From positions 37,031 through 101,030 of the forward strand of contig JBDSLR010000028.1 in the NCBI GenBank assembly GCA_039916305.1: a stretch of 64,000 nt of DNA. The letters run 5' to 3'. The notes beneath the pieces are model-generated. The model worked only from the letters and a program-made list of their open reading frames with translations, was not told where the DNA came from and made no database searches. Shown piece by piece: positions 34,939 through 44,555 of the stretch. This DNA comes from JACMLD01 sp039916305 (GTDB lineage Bacteria; Bacteroidota; Bacteroidia; Chitinophagales; Chitinophagaceae). How positions within the stretch are numbered: the first letter of the stretch is position 1; every line of letters starts with the position of its first letter. Made by a program: the position numbers and the translations under genes.

Positions 34939-35781
34939 TTAATTCCTGGTGCTGTTGATGTGTGCAATTACATCACTCAAAAAGTTGGGCAGTACATGGG
35001 CGTAAGTAGATCGTATTTTCCCTGGGTCGTTCAGCTGCTCAATCATGCTTTGCCATTTTGCAAAACCATGGTTGGCTATCACGGTTTGCTTTTTATCTTC
35101 CCGCTGCAGGTACATGGTCATGCCCGTGGCATCCGCTTCCGGGTGAAACTGTGTGCCAATCATATATTTATTAAAGCGTACCGCCATTAAGGCCCTCTCA
35201 TATGGCACATGCGGTCTTTCTTTTTCTATACAAAGAATACTTGCACCCAATTGCCTGAAACGGTGATGGTTGGGTTGTACTACCTGGAAGTCGCGACTGT
35301 CAACAGAAAAGAAGGGATCGTGCAGGCCGGCAAATACTGGTTCTTTTTTAGCGTCGGGCAGTACATGAATCGGGAAAACACCAAAAGCGGTGGAGTTTCT
35401 CCGGGTAACATTGGCAATGCTGTAATGCCGGCAGGCCAGCTGGTAAGAATGGCAGATGAAGAATATAAATTTTTTTTGCAGGTTGGCTTCCTGTTGGTTC
35501 CATCTTTCTACAGATTCGAGCCAGTTAAAATAAATGGTTTCCCACTCACTGCCTATACTCTCTAACGGTGAGCCCGGACCGCCGCTTGATATATAAATAT
35601 CATAGCTAAGATCGGGAACCTGTTTTTTTACCCGCACTTCAAATTCATCCCAGCTGAGCGCAAGGTTGTTAACTTCTCCATACTGGTTTAGTATTTCACG
35701 GATGCAGCGCATGCCCTGGTTGGGCATTTGTTCATTCATGTCCAGTATTGCTACTCTTATTGTTTGTTTATCAGGAGCCAT
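34939..35781 (-). CDS. Class I glutamine amidotransferase
   Basis: The 280-residue protein is a GATase1 domain: SSGGPGSP (65-72), nucleophile Cys110 in FFICHSYQLA, and the His-Pro-Glu of GTQFHPEAD (His213, Glu215). The nucleophile elbow is FICHSYQ and not the common GICLGHQ form, so it is a divergent branch. These domains free ammonia from glutamine for a partner synthetase. The neighbouring ATP-grasp (33538) is the natural candidate partner. A minus-strand promoter directly precedes it. Confidence 0.85.
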   Translation of the reverse strand: MAPDKQTIRVAILDMNEQMPNQGMRCIREILNQYGEVNNLALSWDEFEVRVKKQVPDLSYDIYISSGGPGSPLESIGSEWETIYFNWLESVERWNQQEANLQKKFIFFICHSYQLACRHYSIANVTRRNSTAFGVFPIHVLPDAKKEPVFAGLHDPFFSVDSRDFQVVQPNHHRFRQLGASILCIEKERPHVPYERALMAVRFNKYMIGTQFHPEADATGMTMYLQREDKKQTVIANHGFAKWQSMIEQLNDPGKIRSTYAHVLPNFLSDVIAHINSTRN

Positions 35782-35788
35782 AAAGCTG

Positions 35789-35796
35789 CAAAAATA
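35789..35796 (-). promoter_or_regulatory. -7 element of the amidotransferase gene
   Basis: On the minus strand TATTTTTG lies 7 bp before the ATG at 35781 and fits the consensus exactly. The message would be nearly leaderless. The -33 element is not clear. Confidence 0.45.
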
Positions 35797-35941
35797 GCGA
35801 TTTTCCCCGAAAGGAAGACAGCGGGGGCTACTGTGTGACTGCAGTGAACAAAATACATGATAAAATAGATCTTAATCAATGGCCGCCATCATTTTTTAAT
35901 TAAGATACTGACATCATATTCCGGTAAACGATGCACTTGTA

Positions 35942-36610
35942 TCAGGGCAGCAGCGTTTTATACATCATTTCTGCTACAGCGGTATTGCCTGCTTCATTCA
36001 GGTGCACACGGTCGGTGGTTAGTATGCCGGATTCTTTGTTGTCTTTGTTATTGGCCAGGTTATAGTCAAGAAACAATTTGCGTAAGTCAATCAGCTGGCA
36101 ACTGTTGTTCCGGGCAATATTGCGGATAATGGAGGAATATTTATTCAGGTCACCATCCAACTCATTACTGAAATCTGTTTTTTCACCAATGGCAGCTGGC
36201 GTACAAATCAGCACTTTAATATTTTTTGCCTGCAATTTTTTTATGATTGCATTGTAGAATTTTTCAAATTTATCAGGGTCTGTGCCGGTGCCAAATGTTC
36301 GTTTATGCCATACGTCATTTACACCTACCCATATCACCACGATATCAGGATTTTTTGCCAGCACATCGTCCTCCATGCGCAGGTATAGATCATACACCTT
36401 GTTGCCACCAATGCCCGCGCCAATTAATTCAAAGGTACTGTCTAGCTTTTTTTGTTTTAGCATCTCCCGCATTTTTACAATAAAACCACCAGGTTGGGCA
36501 CCAGCCTGCGTAATGGAATCGCCAAAGAAAACAATGCGTTTTTTTTCCAGGCTGGTGTTAAAAGAAGTGAGCGAAAAGAAAGCTGCTAGGGAGAGAAGTA
36601 TTTTTTTCAT
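35942..36610 (-). CDS. Exported SGNH/GDSL hydrolase
   Basis: The 222-residue protein has a signal peptide (1-18) and the SGNH blocks: FFGDSITQAG (Ser32), GIGGNKVYDL (Gly), WVGVNDVW (Asn) and DRVHLNEAGN (Asp, His). These enzymes remove acyl groups from lipids or sugars, including acetyl groups on surface or plant polysaccharides. Single gene on the minus strand, next to an amidohydrolase. Confidence 0.9.
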   Translation of the reverse strand: MKKILLSLAAFFSLTSFNTSLEKKRIVFFGDSITQAGAQPGGFIVKMREMLKQKKLDSTFELIGAGIGGNKVYDLYLRMEDDVLAKNPDIVVIWVGVNDVWHKRTFGTGTDPDKFEKFYNAIIKKLQAKNIKVLICTPAAIGEKTDFSNELDGDLNKYSSIIRNIARNNSCQLIDLRKLFLDYNLANNKDNKESGILTTDRVHLNEAGNTAVAEMMYKTLLP

Positions 36611-36715
36611 ATTGTTTACCTATTATAAACATTTTTTAATAAATGTGGAATGCGCCTGTGATCATGATTTGTTGTTCGATTGGTGATCCATCACGAAGTG
36701 TTTTAGCATGCGTGA

Positions 36716-38377
36716 TCAATGTTCAGTTGTATAAACCCGGTTGCCATTGATAAAAGTACCCAGGACTTTTGTTTGTAAAATTTTTTCCGGTGCTGTTTCC
36801 AGCAGGTCCTGGTTAAGTATAATAAAATCAGCAAATTTACCTTTCTCCAGGCTTCCCTTCTCCATTTCTTCAAAATTAGATTTTGCGGCCCAAATGGTCA
36901 TGCCGCGCAAAGCATCCTGCCTGTTTAATGAATTCTCCGCCTGAAACCCATTGTCCGGAAAACCTTTGGCATCTTTTCGTACTACCGCGGCATAAAAGGT
37001 TTTAAAAGGCGAAATATCTTCTACAGGAAAATCGGTACCCAGTGGCAGCCAGCCATTTTGTTTCAACAGTTCCTGGTAGGCATACGCGCCTTTTACTCTT
37101 GCCGGGCCAAGCCTTGCTTCTGCCCAATACATATCAGAAGTAGCGTGCGTTGGTTGTACGGAAGGGATAATATTGTTTTCCCCGAATAGTTTAAAATCAT
37201 TTTGATTTACTACCTGTGCATGTTCAATGCGCCAGCGCAGATCATTTTTGCCTTTCAGGTATTTGGCGTAGGTATTTAAAATTACACGGTTACCACTGTC
37301 GCCAATAGCATGCGTACACATTTGAAAACCCATCTGATAAATTTCGGCTGCTACCGAATCGAAATGTGCAGCAGTGCTTAACAAAAAGCCAGCCCAGTCA
37401 GGTTTGTCTTTATATGGCTGAAGGAGGCAAGCGCCCCTCGACCCCAGCGCTCCATCGGCATACACTTTAAAAGAACGGACGTTGAGGTAATCGGTTTTAA
37501 TTTTTTCTTTGCTCCTGATAAAATCAAAATTTTCTTTGTTGTCGCTCAGCATTGCGTAGATGCGCATTTTGAGTTCGCCGGTTTTTTGCAGGCTGTCAAT
37601 AAAAAGTATGGCACTATAATCAAGCCCACAATCATCAACAGTGGTAAGCCCTGCAGCCAAACAATTTTGCTGGGCTGCCAGTAAGGCAGTTTTTGCCTGT
37701 GCAATATTGGGGGGTGGAATTTTTGCGCTTACCAGGTCAACGGCATTGTCTATTAAAATACCACTGAGTTTTGAAAGGAAAGAATCTTCAGGTCCGGGAT
37801 ACTTCATTTCAATTTCGCCACCTTTTAATTTATCACCGGGTTTTATACCGGCCATGTTCAGTGCCACCTGGTTTACAATAGCAGCATGACCATCAATCCG
37901 TGTAAGCATAACGGGCCGATCCGGAAATAACACATTCAGCATTTCATTGGACGGAAATTGTTTTGTTGTCCAGTCATTCTGATCCCAGCCCCGGCCAATC
38001 AGCCAGCCTTCTTTATTGGTGGCTGCGGCTGCTTTTAGTTTTTCAATAATAGCTTCCCAACTTTCTGTGCCTACCAGGTTAACGGTTTGCAAACCCAGTC
38101 CGTAAGCGGCAAAATGGGCATGTGCATCTATAAACCCGGGATAAATAAATTTTCCAGGGGCATCCACGGTTGCTGCGGCGGTATAATGATTGCTGATGTC
38201 TGCATTGCTGCCGGTAGCTACTATTTTCCCATCTTTAATGGCAATGGCTGCGGCCACGGAAAAAGCGCTGTCGAGCGTATAGACGGTGGCGCCGGTAACA
38301 ATTAAGTCAACGCTGGTCTTACTGGCGCAGGAGGCCAGCAATGATGAAAAGATGGAGATGATAATTAATTTCTTCAT
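36716..38377 (-). CDS. Amidohydrolase lipoprotein (YtcJ-like)
   Basis: The 553-residue product has a lipobox LASC (acyl-Cys at 17) and an amidohydrolase_3 domain. The metal-binding HAH is at His86-His88 in FIDAHAHFA, with DGHAA and HAIGD (His of the later strands) further on and LGTDFPVED near the end. These enzymes cut amide or related bonds in small compounds. The lipid anchor places it outside the inner membrane. It follows the exported amidase upstream (minus strand) by 100 bp, so the two may act on one amide substrate. Confidence 0.88.
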   Translation of the reverse strand: MKKLIIISIFSSLLASCASKTSVDLIVTGATVYTLDSAFSVAAAIAIKDGKIVATGSNADISNHYTAAATVDAPGKFIYPGFIDAHAHFAAYGLGLQTVNLVGTESWEAIIEKLKAAAATNKEGWLIGRGWDQNDWTTKQFPSNEMLNVLFPDRPVMLTRIDGHAAIVNQVALNMAGIKPGDKLKGGEIEMKYPGPEDSFLSKLSGILIDNAVDLVSAKIPPPNIAQAKTALLAAQQNCLAAGLTTVDDCGLDYSAILFIDSLQKTGELKMRIYAMLSDNKENFDFIRSKEKIKTDYLNVRSFKVYADGALGSRGACLLQPYKDKPDWAGFLLSTAAHFDSVAAEIYQMGFQMCTHAIGDSGNRVILNTYAKYLKGKNDLRWRIEHAQVVNQNDFKLFGENNIIPSVQPTHATSDMYWAEARLGPARVKGAYAYQELLKQNGWLPLGTDFPVEDISPFKTFYAAVVRKDAKGFPDNGFQAENSLNRQDALRGMTIWAAKSNFEEMEKGSLEKGKFADFIILNQDLLETAPEKILQTKVLGTFINGNRVYTTEH

Positions 38378-38476
38378 AATGAAACACTGTTCCTGGTTTT
38401 CGCAGCATATAAAACGTTACAAGTGCATACGGCATGGTTTGTACGTTTTTATTTCCGGAGGTTCAACTGCTGCTTT

Positions 38477-40132
38477 CTATTCCAAAAATTTTGGTGGATG
38501 CTGTTTGTTAAAAATGGTAGCATCCTGGTATGCTTTTGCAACTGCTAATATAGTGGCTTCACCGTATAAATTGCCTACCAATGTAATGCTGTTGGGGCGA
38601 CCGTTGGCAGCCATGGCGATGGGCAGGCATACAACCGGGTGGCCCGTTAGGTTGGTAATGGGTAACTGGCTGCCAGCAAAACTGGGTACAATTACCACAT
38701 CATAATTTTTCATAAAAGCCTGCATGGCCTGCATCAGCGCATAACGGTGACGGTTGGCATTGATGTACTCCACGGCCGGTATAAAGCGCGAAACCCGGAA
38801 ACTGTTGGGCCAGAAATTTTTGTCCTGCCGGGTAATGAGATCATCTTTGTTGCTGCGGGTAAGTTCATCAAATGCAGCAGCAGATTCAGCCCCTATAACG
38901 GTGCCTATGATATTAAAAGGATAAATGCTGGAATCGGGAAAATCAACTGCTGTTATATCAGCGCCTGCTTTTTTTAATGTTTCTATTACTTCCCATTGCT
39001 CCGCGTTTTTAGGCAACTGTTTAAAGTAATTGCCGGCATAGGCAATGCGGAGTTTTTTCCAGTTGGGGGTGCCGGTATAATTGAAAGCCCTTTCAACAGC
39101 GCCGGCATCTTTTCCGTCGGTTCCCTTTACATAATAAAAAACAATGGCTGCATCTTCCGCGCTTCTGCAGATAGGGCCGGCTTTATCCAGGCTCCAGCTT
39201 AATACCATGGCGCCTGAGCGGCTGATAGATCCAAATGTGGGGCGCAGGCCGGTGGCGCCGCAGGTATGAGAGGGCGATACTATTGAACCGTAGGTTTCTG
39301 TACCAATGGCAAAAGGCAGCAGGCCAGCTACGGTAGCCGAAGCGGACCCTGCGGAAGATCCACTGCTGCCCAGTTTTATATTCCAGGGGTTTCTTGTTTT
39401 GCCACCAAACCAGCGGTCTGCAAATGCAAGCTCACCCAAGGACAGTTTGGCGCACAATACAGCACCAGCATTTTTTAATTGTGTGTATACAAAGGCATCT
39501 TCATCAATTACCTGGTCCTTATACGGAACTGATCCCCAGGTGGTTTTATATCCTTTTACAGCAAACAGATCTTTTAACCCGTAAGGAATGCCCTGAAGCG
39601 GGCTTTTATAAATGCCTTTTTGCAGTGCGGCATCCGCTGCTGCTGCCTGTTGCAATGCAAGATCTTCCGTTAATGTAATAATGCATTCCAATGTATCGCC
39701 CCATTTTTTTAAGCGGGAAAGGAAAAATTTAGTAAGTTCTACGGAACTTATTTTTTTGCTTTTAATCAATGAAGCAAGTTGTGGTATGGAATAGAAAGCC
39801 AGGTCGTTCCTGTTTTTCGGGAGGCTGGTTCCGGCTGGTATATTCCAGTGAACCGGTAATTGTTTGGCAGGTATTGTGTAGCCGGGAATGGCCGGGGAAA
39901 AAGAAAGCGAGTAAGGATGACCGTTAGCCAGGTTGTGCTGGTGCATATTTTCATACAGGAGCTTATTTTCGCCCAGGCCATCTGCCGCCGAGTCTTTTTC
40001 TGCAGCGGTGAGCTGGATGTCTATCAGCCGGGCGGCACTGCCAATGGCAGCGGTATCTGGTTGCTGGGCAAAGCTTGTGCCGGTGATCAAAACATTGAAC
40101 AGGAATAATAAATTGTATTTAACCAGGATCAT
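38477..40132 (-). CDS. Exported amidase-signature enzyme
   Basis: The 551-residue protein has a signal peptide (1-22) and an amidase-signature domain with the Ser-Ser-Lys triad: Lys in YGLKDLFAVKG, the Ser/Gly-rich GSSGSSAGSASA, and the nucleophile Ser in GTETYGSIVSPS. It removes amide groups from small molecules or peptides; the export signal suggests the periplasm or outside. Together with the amidohydrolase and SGNH hydrolase on this strand it forms a small set of envelope hydrolases. Confidence 0.9.
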   Translation of the reverse strand: MILVKYNLLFLFNVLITGTSFAQQPDTAAIGSAARLIDIQLTAAEKDSAADGLGENKLLYENMHQHNLANGHPYSLSFSPAIPGYTIPAKQLPVHWNIPAGTSLPKNRNDLAFYSIPQLASLIKSKKISSVELTKFFLSRLKKWGDTLECIITLTEDLALQQAAAADAALQKGIYKSPLQGIPYGLKDLFAVKGYKTTWGSVPYKDQVIDEDAFVYTQLKNAGAVLCAKLSLGELAFADRWFGGKTRNPWNIKLGSSGSSAGSASATVAGLLPFAIGTETYGSIVSPSHTCGATGLRPTFGSISRSGAMVLSWSLDKAGPICRSAEDAAIVFYYVKGTDGKDAGAVERAFNYTGTPNWKKLRIAYAGNYFKQLPKNAEQWEVIETLKKAGADITAVDFPDSSIYPFNIIGTVIGAESAAAFDELTRSNKDDLITRQDKNFWPNSFRVSRFIPAVEYINANRHRYALMQAMQAFMKNYDVVIVPSFAGSQLPITNLTGHPVVCLPIAMAANGRPNSITLVGNLYGEATILAVAKAYQDATIFNKQHPPKFLE

Positions 40133-40322
40133 AATTTTCTTTGTTGGTTACAAATGTATAGGTGCATCGTTAGAAACGGGTGTTTTATTTTTATCGGACG
40201 AGGCGCCCATGTGAAGCACAGGAAGCCGCGATTAAATATTTGGCCTGCAATAGTTGCTAAAAACGGGATGCCCTACTGGAAAGGAAAATTCAGCATTGCA
40301 TGAACCCCGTTTGTGTAAAAGT

Positions 40323-40353
40323 AAAACCGCCCCGTGTTTGACGGGGCGGTTTT
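40323..40353. terminator. Strong hairpin terminator
   Basis: A perfect 12-bp stem (40323-40334 with 40342-40353) with a 7-base loop has A runs and T runs on both sides, so it can stop transcription from either strand. It lies just past the stop of the M43 protease. Confidence 0.85.
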
Positions 40354-40384
40354 ACTTTATTTACAGCTACTGCGTATCATTTTG

Positions 40385-43300
40385 TTATCTCACTACAACG
40401 ATGCGTTCAATGACCACTTTATTATCGTATATCATCCGGATGGTATAAACACCATTTGCATAACGGGTAAGATCCAATGGTATACTGGCGATGGCGTTGC
40501 CAGTATACTGCTGCTGCACAATTACCTGCCCGGCCGGGTTGATAACCTGTATGCCTTTGAGGTTGGTTGGGCGCAGGTAATGGCGGATGTTTACAAAGCC
40601 ATTGCTTGGGTTAGGAGCAATCAGGTAACCCTGTGCTTTCAGTTTAGCCGGCAATGTAAGGGGTGTTATGTTCACATTGTCGAGGTAGGTATTATTACCG
40701 CTGTTATTAATGTTGCGGAATACCAGCTGGAACGTGCCGGTACTGGCTGCAAGGAATGGACTAAGGTCTACGCTGTCTCTTCTCCACTGGCTTTTTACAC
40801 CAGGCACAAAACCGGTGCTGTCGTTAGCAGGATATACAGCAGGGAAGTTTGGCCCGCCAACGGTTTGCAAATCTTCGCCCCATTTCTTGTACACGCTGGT
40901 AAACGTTACACCACAATCTTTGGTCAGCAATACTTCCAGTGTGTCCAGCGGAACCGCGGTACTGCCTGGGTACCTGGCTGTAACATGTGACAGGCTAAAA
41001 GTAAGGAATACCGAATCTGGCGCAGACAGCTGTACCAATGGCGCGTACAGATCATCTTTTGCACCATTTCCTTTCAGGTTATAGTTGCGTATCCACGCAG
41101 AAGCCACACCTTCCACGGAAGATTTGGTTGTCCTCTCCCAGGTATAAGCATTGTTTGATTTAACCAATATCCAGTTGGCAGGGGGGAAAGTGCCGCCTTC
41201 AAAACCTTCTTTTATTGGCGGTTGCACGGGTGCCAGCACCACCAGGTTTACCACAAGGGTATCATTGGCAGTGTTCTGATCAGCAAGTCCGTTGGGGTCT
41301 GATGTATACACTGTAAGCGTATGCGAACCTGCCGGGATATTGTTGATAGGGTTTAACACCTGCTGGGCTGTTTGTGTTCTCGGTAATACGCCTGTCCATG
41401 TTATAGTTGTTACCGCCCCATTGTCTAAACGATAGTTGATTTTTAATGTTCTGATGGTGTCTTTTCCTTTGTTGCCAAAAACAAAAGTGGGTGCTAAGCT
41501 GGAGCCGCCGCAAAGAACAGGTGGCACATTCAGCAATGAAACTGCTGCTGCATCCCTTGTTGGAAGCGTGGCTGCAGTAACACTGATATCATCCAGCAGC
41601 GTATTGTTACCATAAGCATTTGTGTTACGGAATTTAATATACATTCTCTGACCCGGAATTATATACGGGGTCAGGTTTACAGATTCCATTCTCCATCTTT
41701 CCGGCTGCGCCGGTGTAGCAGTAAAATTGGTGGTTTGTGCAGCGTCAATAGTTTTCAGGAAGATGCCGGTTTTTTTATAGGCGCGGGTATAGTTAATACC
41801 GCCATCACCGGAAACATATATTTCCAGTCCGTCCCACGTTGATACATCTACATTGTCATATGCTGCATTGGCTAGCCTGAAAGTCAGCAGGGATGAATCC
41901 GACCCGCCTAAATTAATTGCTGGTGATACCAGTTCATCCAGCGTGCCCACATTATTGATATTGTAATTATTGAAATAAGCCGCACCGGCAGCTGTAAAAC
42001 CAGAAGTGCTGTTTCTTGTCCAGGTGCTTCCATTGGGATTAAATACCAACCATTGTGCTGGTGGAAAAGTAGCCGACGTAAAGTTTTCCGTAAAGGGTGC
42101 TGTGATGACACCTGCCGGTACGAGGGTGAACGATTGCAGCGTATCGTTATTAAGGAGTGCATCCGTGCCACCATTGGGCCGCGAGCTATATACTTTTAAT
42201 GTGTGGCCGCCTGATACCCCAACTGTAAGATTGCCAAGGGGCAGGGTAGTATCAGCGCCGGGTGCCAGTGTTAAAGAAAACAGGGTAGCAACAGGTGCCG
42301 CAGCGTCAACCTGGAGATTAACGGTAACCGAAGTTATGGTGGTGGTACCTGTATTTCTTACTACTGCTGCCATGGGTGAGCCATTGGTAAATATGGCCCT
42401 TCTTTCTGGTGTACCGCGTGGGTTTACCGTAACTAAAAAAGCATCTGTCACTGCGGCAGGGGGTGTAGCGCCATTGCTGGTTTTTAAACCAACCCTGTAT
42501 AAATCAATACAGCTTTCTACTCTTTTGCGCTGGCCGTCGGTAAACATAAACAAAGCACGGTCGTCAAAATAGTTCATGAAACTTGCGTATGCCATGCCAT
42601 AGCTCAATGCAGTACAGCCGTCTGAGTAATTCTGGCTGGGATTACCATAAATAAAGTATTCTGTATTGGAGCCTCTTTTCTCTTCGGGTGTATCATCGCC
42701 TTCCGGACCTGCGCCGCTTACCAGTGGCCAGCCATCCTGTATGCGGAAATCTAAATTATTGCAGGCAGCATTATCGCCAAAAGTGTGAAAGAGGTAAAAA
42801 TAATGACCCAGTTCATGACCAAGTGTTCCGCCTTCTGTATACTGTGGGTAGTAGCTGCGTGTAGTGGGGCTGGTGTAGGGTAGGGTAGCGGTACCAATAA
42901 CCACGCCCTGGGCACCCTGGCCGGTAGTAAAAGGAAATGTTGCAATACCCAGCAAGCCCAGTTCACTGCCGCTGAAGGTGCCGCACCATACGTTTACATA
43001 TTTAGTTACGTCCCAGGCGTCCAGTCCGCCGGTAGCCGTTGCTTTGATAAGAATATGATCCGGGCTGGCGCCAACGCGGCGCTCAATACCAGAGGTAAAT
43101 AAGCCGGCCGGGGTACGGCGGGCCAGCACAAATTTCAGGGGGATCCGCCCAACGCGGTTATATAGTTCATCGGGAAACAGGCCTTTGTAAGTATCTGCTT
43201 TTTTTCCGCCGTAATCGCGGTTCAGCGATTCTACCTGCTCGTAAATATCGCGGTCTGTGATCGCCCTTTGGGCAGAATCCGTATCAACAATATGAAAAAC

Positions 43301-43561
43301 AAGGGGTATGATAATTTCGCCGGCTTCTACTCTTTCACCTCTGCTATTCTGCTGGCGCTGGAGGTATGCATTGTACTGGCGCTGCCCCTCTGCCCTCCAT
43401 TGCTCAAGAATACCCAGGTTGTTGCGGATAAGTTTTTCCATCTCTTCCATTGTCTCACATTTGCGGAGGGGTGTGGGTATTTTTTTTTGTGCTGTGGTAA
43501 GTAAGGTGGCAAGCAGCAGTAAAGCGGTAATCGATAAAAAACGCTGAGTAAAATTTCTCAT
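40385..43561 (-). CDS. Secreted M43-type metalloprotease with adhesin repeats and T9SS type A tail
   Basis: A 1058-residue exported protein with a signal peptide (1-24). Its protease domain has the zinc motif HELGHYFYLFH (249-259) with a later Met turn in YGMAYASFMNYFDD. The third-His spacing fits metzincins, but Tyr256 stands where most have Gly (many M43 proteins have Asn here). Two similar beta-sandwich (choice-of-anchor J/cleaved-adhesin) domains follow (about 495-690, 790-970). The last 75 residues (from APNPSNGFVNI) are a T9SS type A sorting domain. Confidence 0.88.
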   Translation of the reverse strand: MRNFTQRFLSITALLLLATLLTTAQKKIPTPLRKCETMEEMEKLIRNNLGILEQWRAEGQRQYNAYLQRQQNSRGERVEAGEIIIPLVFHIVDTDSAQRAITDRDIYEQVESLNRDYGGKKADTYKGLFPDELYNRVGRIPLKFVLARRTPAGLFTSGIERRVGASPDHILIKATATGGLDAWDVTKYVNVWCGTFSGSELGLLGIATFPFTTGQGAQGVVIGTATLPYTSPTTRSYYPQYTEGGTLGHELGHYFYLFHTFGDNAACNNLDFRIQDGWPLVSGAGPEGDDTPEEKRGSNTEYFIYGNPSQNYSDGCTALSYGMAYASFMNYFDDRALFMFTDGQRKRVESCIDLYRVGLKTSNGATPPAAVTDAFLVTVNPRGTPERRAIFTNGSPMAAVVRNTGTTTITSVTVNLQVDAAAPVATLFSLTLAPGADTTLPLGNLTVGVSGGHTLKVYSSRPNGGTDALLNNDTLQSFTLVPAGVITAPFTENFTSATFPPAQWLVFNPNGSTWTRNSTSGFTAAGAAYFNNYNINNVGTLDELVSPAINLGGSDSSLLTFRLANAAYDNVDVSTWDGLEIYVSGDGGINYTRAYKKTGIFLKTIDAAQTTNFTATPAQPERWRMESVNLTPYIIPGQRMYIKFRNTNAYGNNTLLDDISVTAATLPTRDAAAVSLLNVPPVLCGGSSLAPTFVFGNKGKDTIRTLKINYRLDNGAVTTITWTGVLPRTQTAQQVLNPINNIPAGSHTLTVYTSDPNGLADQNTANDTLVVNLVVLAPVQPPIKEGFEGGTFPPANWILVKSNNAYTWERTTKSSVEGVASAWIRNYNLKGNGAKDDLYAPLVQLSAPDSVFLTFSLSHVTARYPGSTAVPLDTLEVLLTKDCGVTFTSVYKKWGEDLQTVGGPNFPAVYPANDSTGFVPGVKSQWRRDSVDLSPFLAASTGTFQLVFRNINNSGNNTYLDNVNITPLTLPAKLKAQGYLIAPNPSNGFVNIRHYLRPTNLKGIQVINPAGQVIVQQQYTGNAIASIPLDLTRYANGVYTIRMIYDNKVVIERIVVVR

Positions 43562-44555
43562 AATACGAACTTTGGTTTAAAAACGTCTGGTATAGGTCCT
43601 TCGGGTTCAATAATGTTTATACTGTCAATACAATGGCGATAGCCATTTGGTTGCTTTGGTATTCCAGGGAATTGTTGGAAGAAACAGCTTGTTTCTGATT
43701 TGGATTAAACAGGGTAGTGATACCTTATTGCCTGTTTTTCTGATTTAACTAATCTGGCAATATTGTATTGGATCAGCCGGATAAGCAAAGTTTGTTTTCC
43801 AACTGTTTGCAGACAAACATAACAGGTCAGTTGCTGCATAGTGTGGTATGACAGACGCTGGTAAATAATGGATGTTGTTATGGGATGGTGGGTTGCTATG
43901 ACGTGTATACATAAAAGCAGTTGGCTGATACGCTAAAGTAAAGATTTTTTGCTAAGTAAACTGAATTTTGGAACAGTACTTTTTACACACGCTGCTATTA
44001 TTATCCTGTCTTCAGCAACGCCCTTTGGCATGTGTGGCCCGTCCCCGAGCATACGCATAAACACGGCATTAAAAATACCCAGAAGCCTTTAGTCGTTGTG
44101 AGTAGTGAGTAGTTTTGGAAAAGCAGGTTATGTAATGCAAATGGTCAGGAGATAGTGCTGTTGTGGCGATTTACGATCAGGGCGTTACGTACATATCGCC
44201 GGGAGCTGGAATAGTGGGCATGTAAGCTTATTGAAATGTTTTAAAAGGAATTGCTGTTCCTTAAAAACGGCAACCAGCCACGGCGTGCCGCCGCGCTGGT
44301 TGCATAATCGTAACCGTCCCTGCTATTCATTCATTTTGATAACAATTCAACAGGCCTGTGCTTTGCGGGCACAGCAAATTTTTGCTGACTAATAAAGTAG
44401 GTGCTAATACAGAGCCGTAGCGGCTATCAGAAGGAATAGTTACAGTGCTAAGTTACATTAGTTATTATTGTAATGCAAGATTTTTCACTGATGTGACGTA
44501 TAATGCGGATGATATAAACGCTAAGTGTTTATTCTTATATGCCTGGTAAAGTCCG
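43562..44555. other. Long gene-free interval with hairpin 44270-44303
   Basis: About 990 bp carry no frame of gene-like length or character on either strand. The only structure I find is a hairpin, GCAACCAGC at 44270-44278 with GCTGGTTGC at 44295-44303 and a smaller GC-rich stem inside its loop. There is no T run, so it is not a plain terminator; a small RNA is possible but unsupported. Confidence 0.5.
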
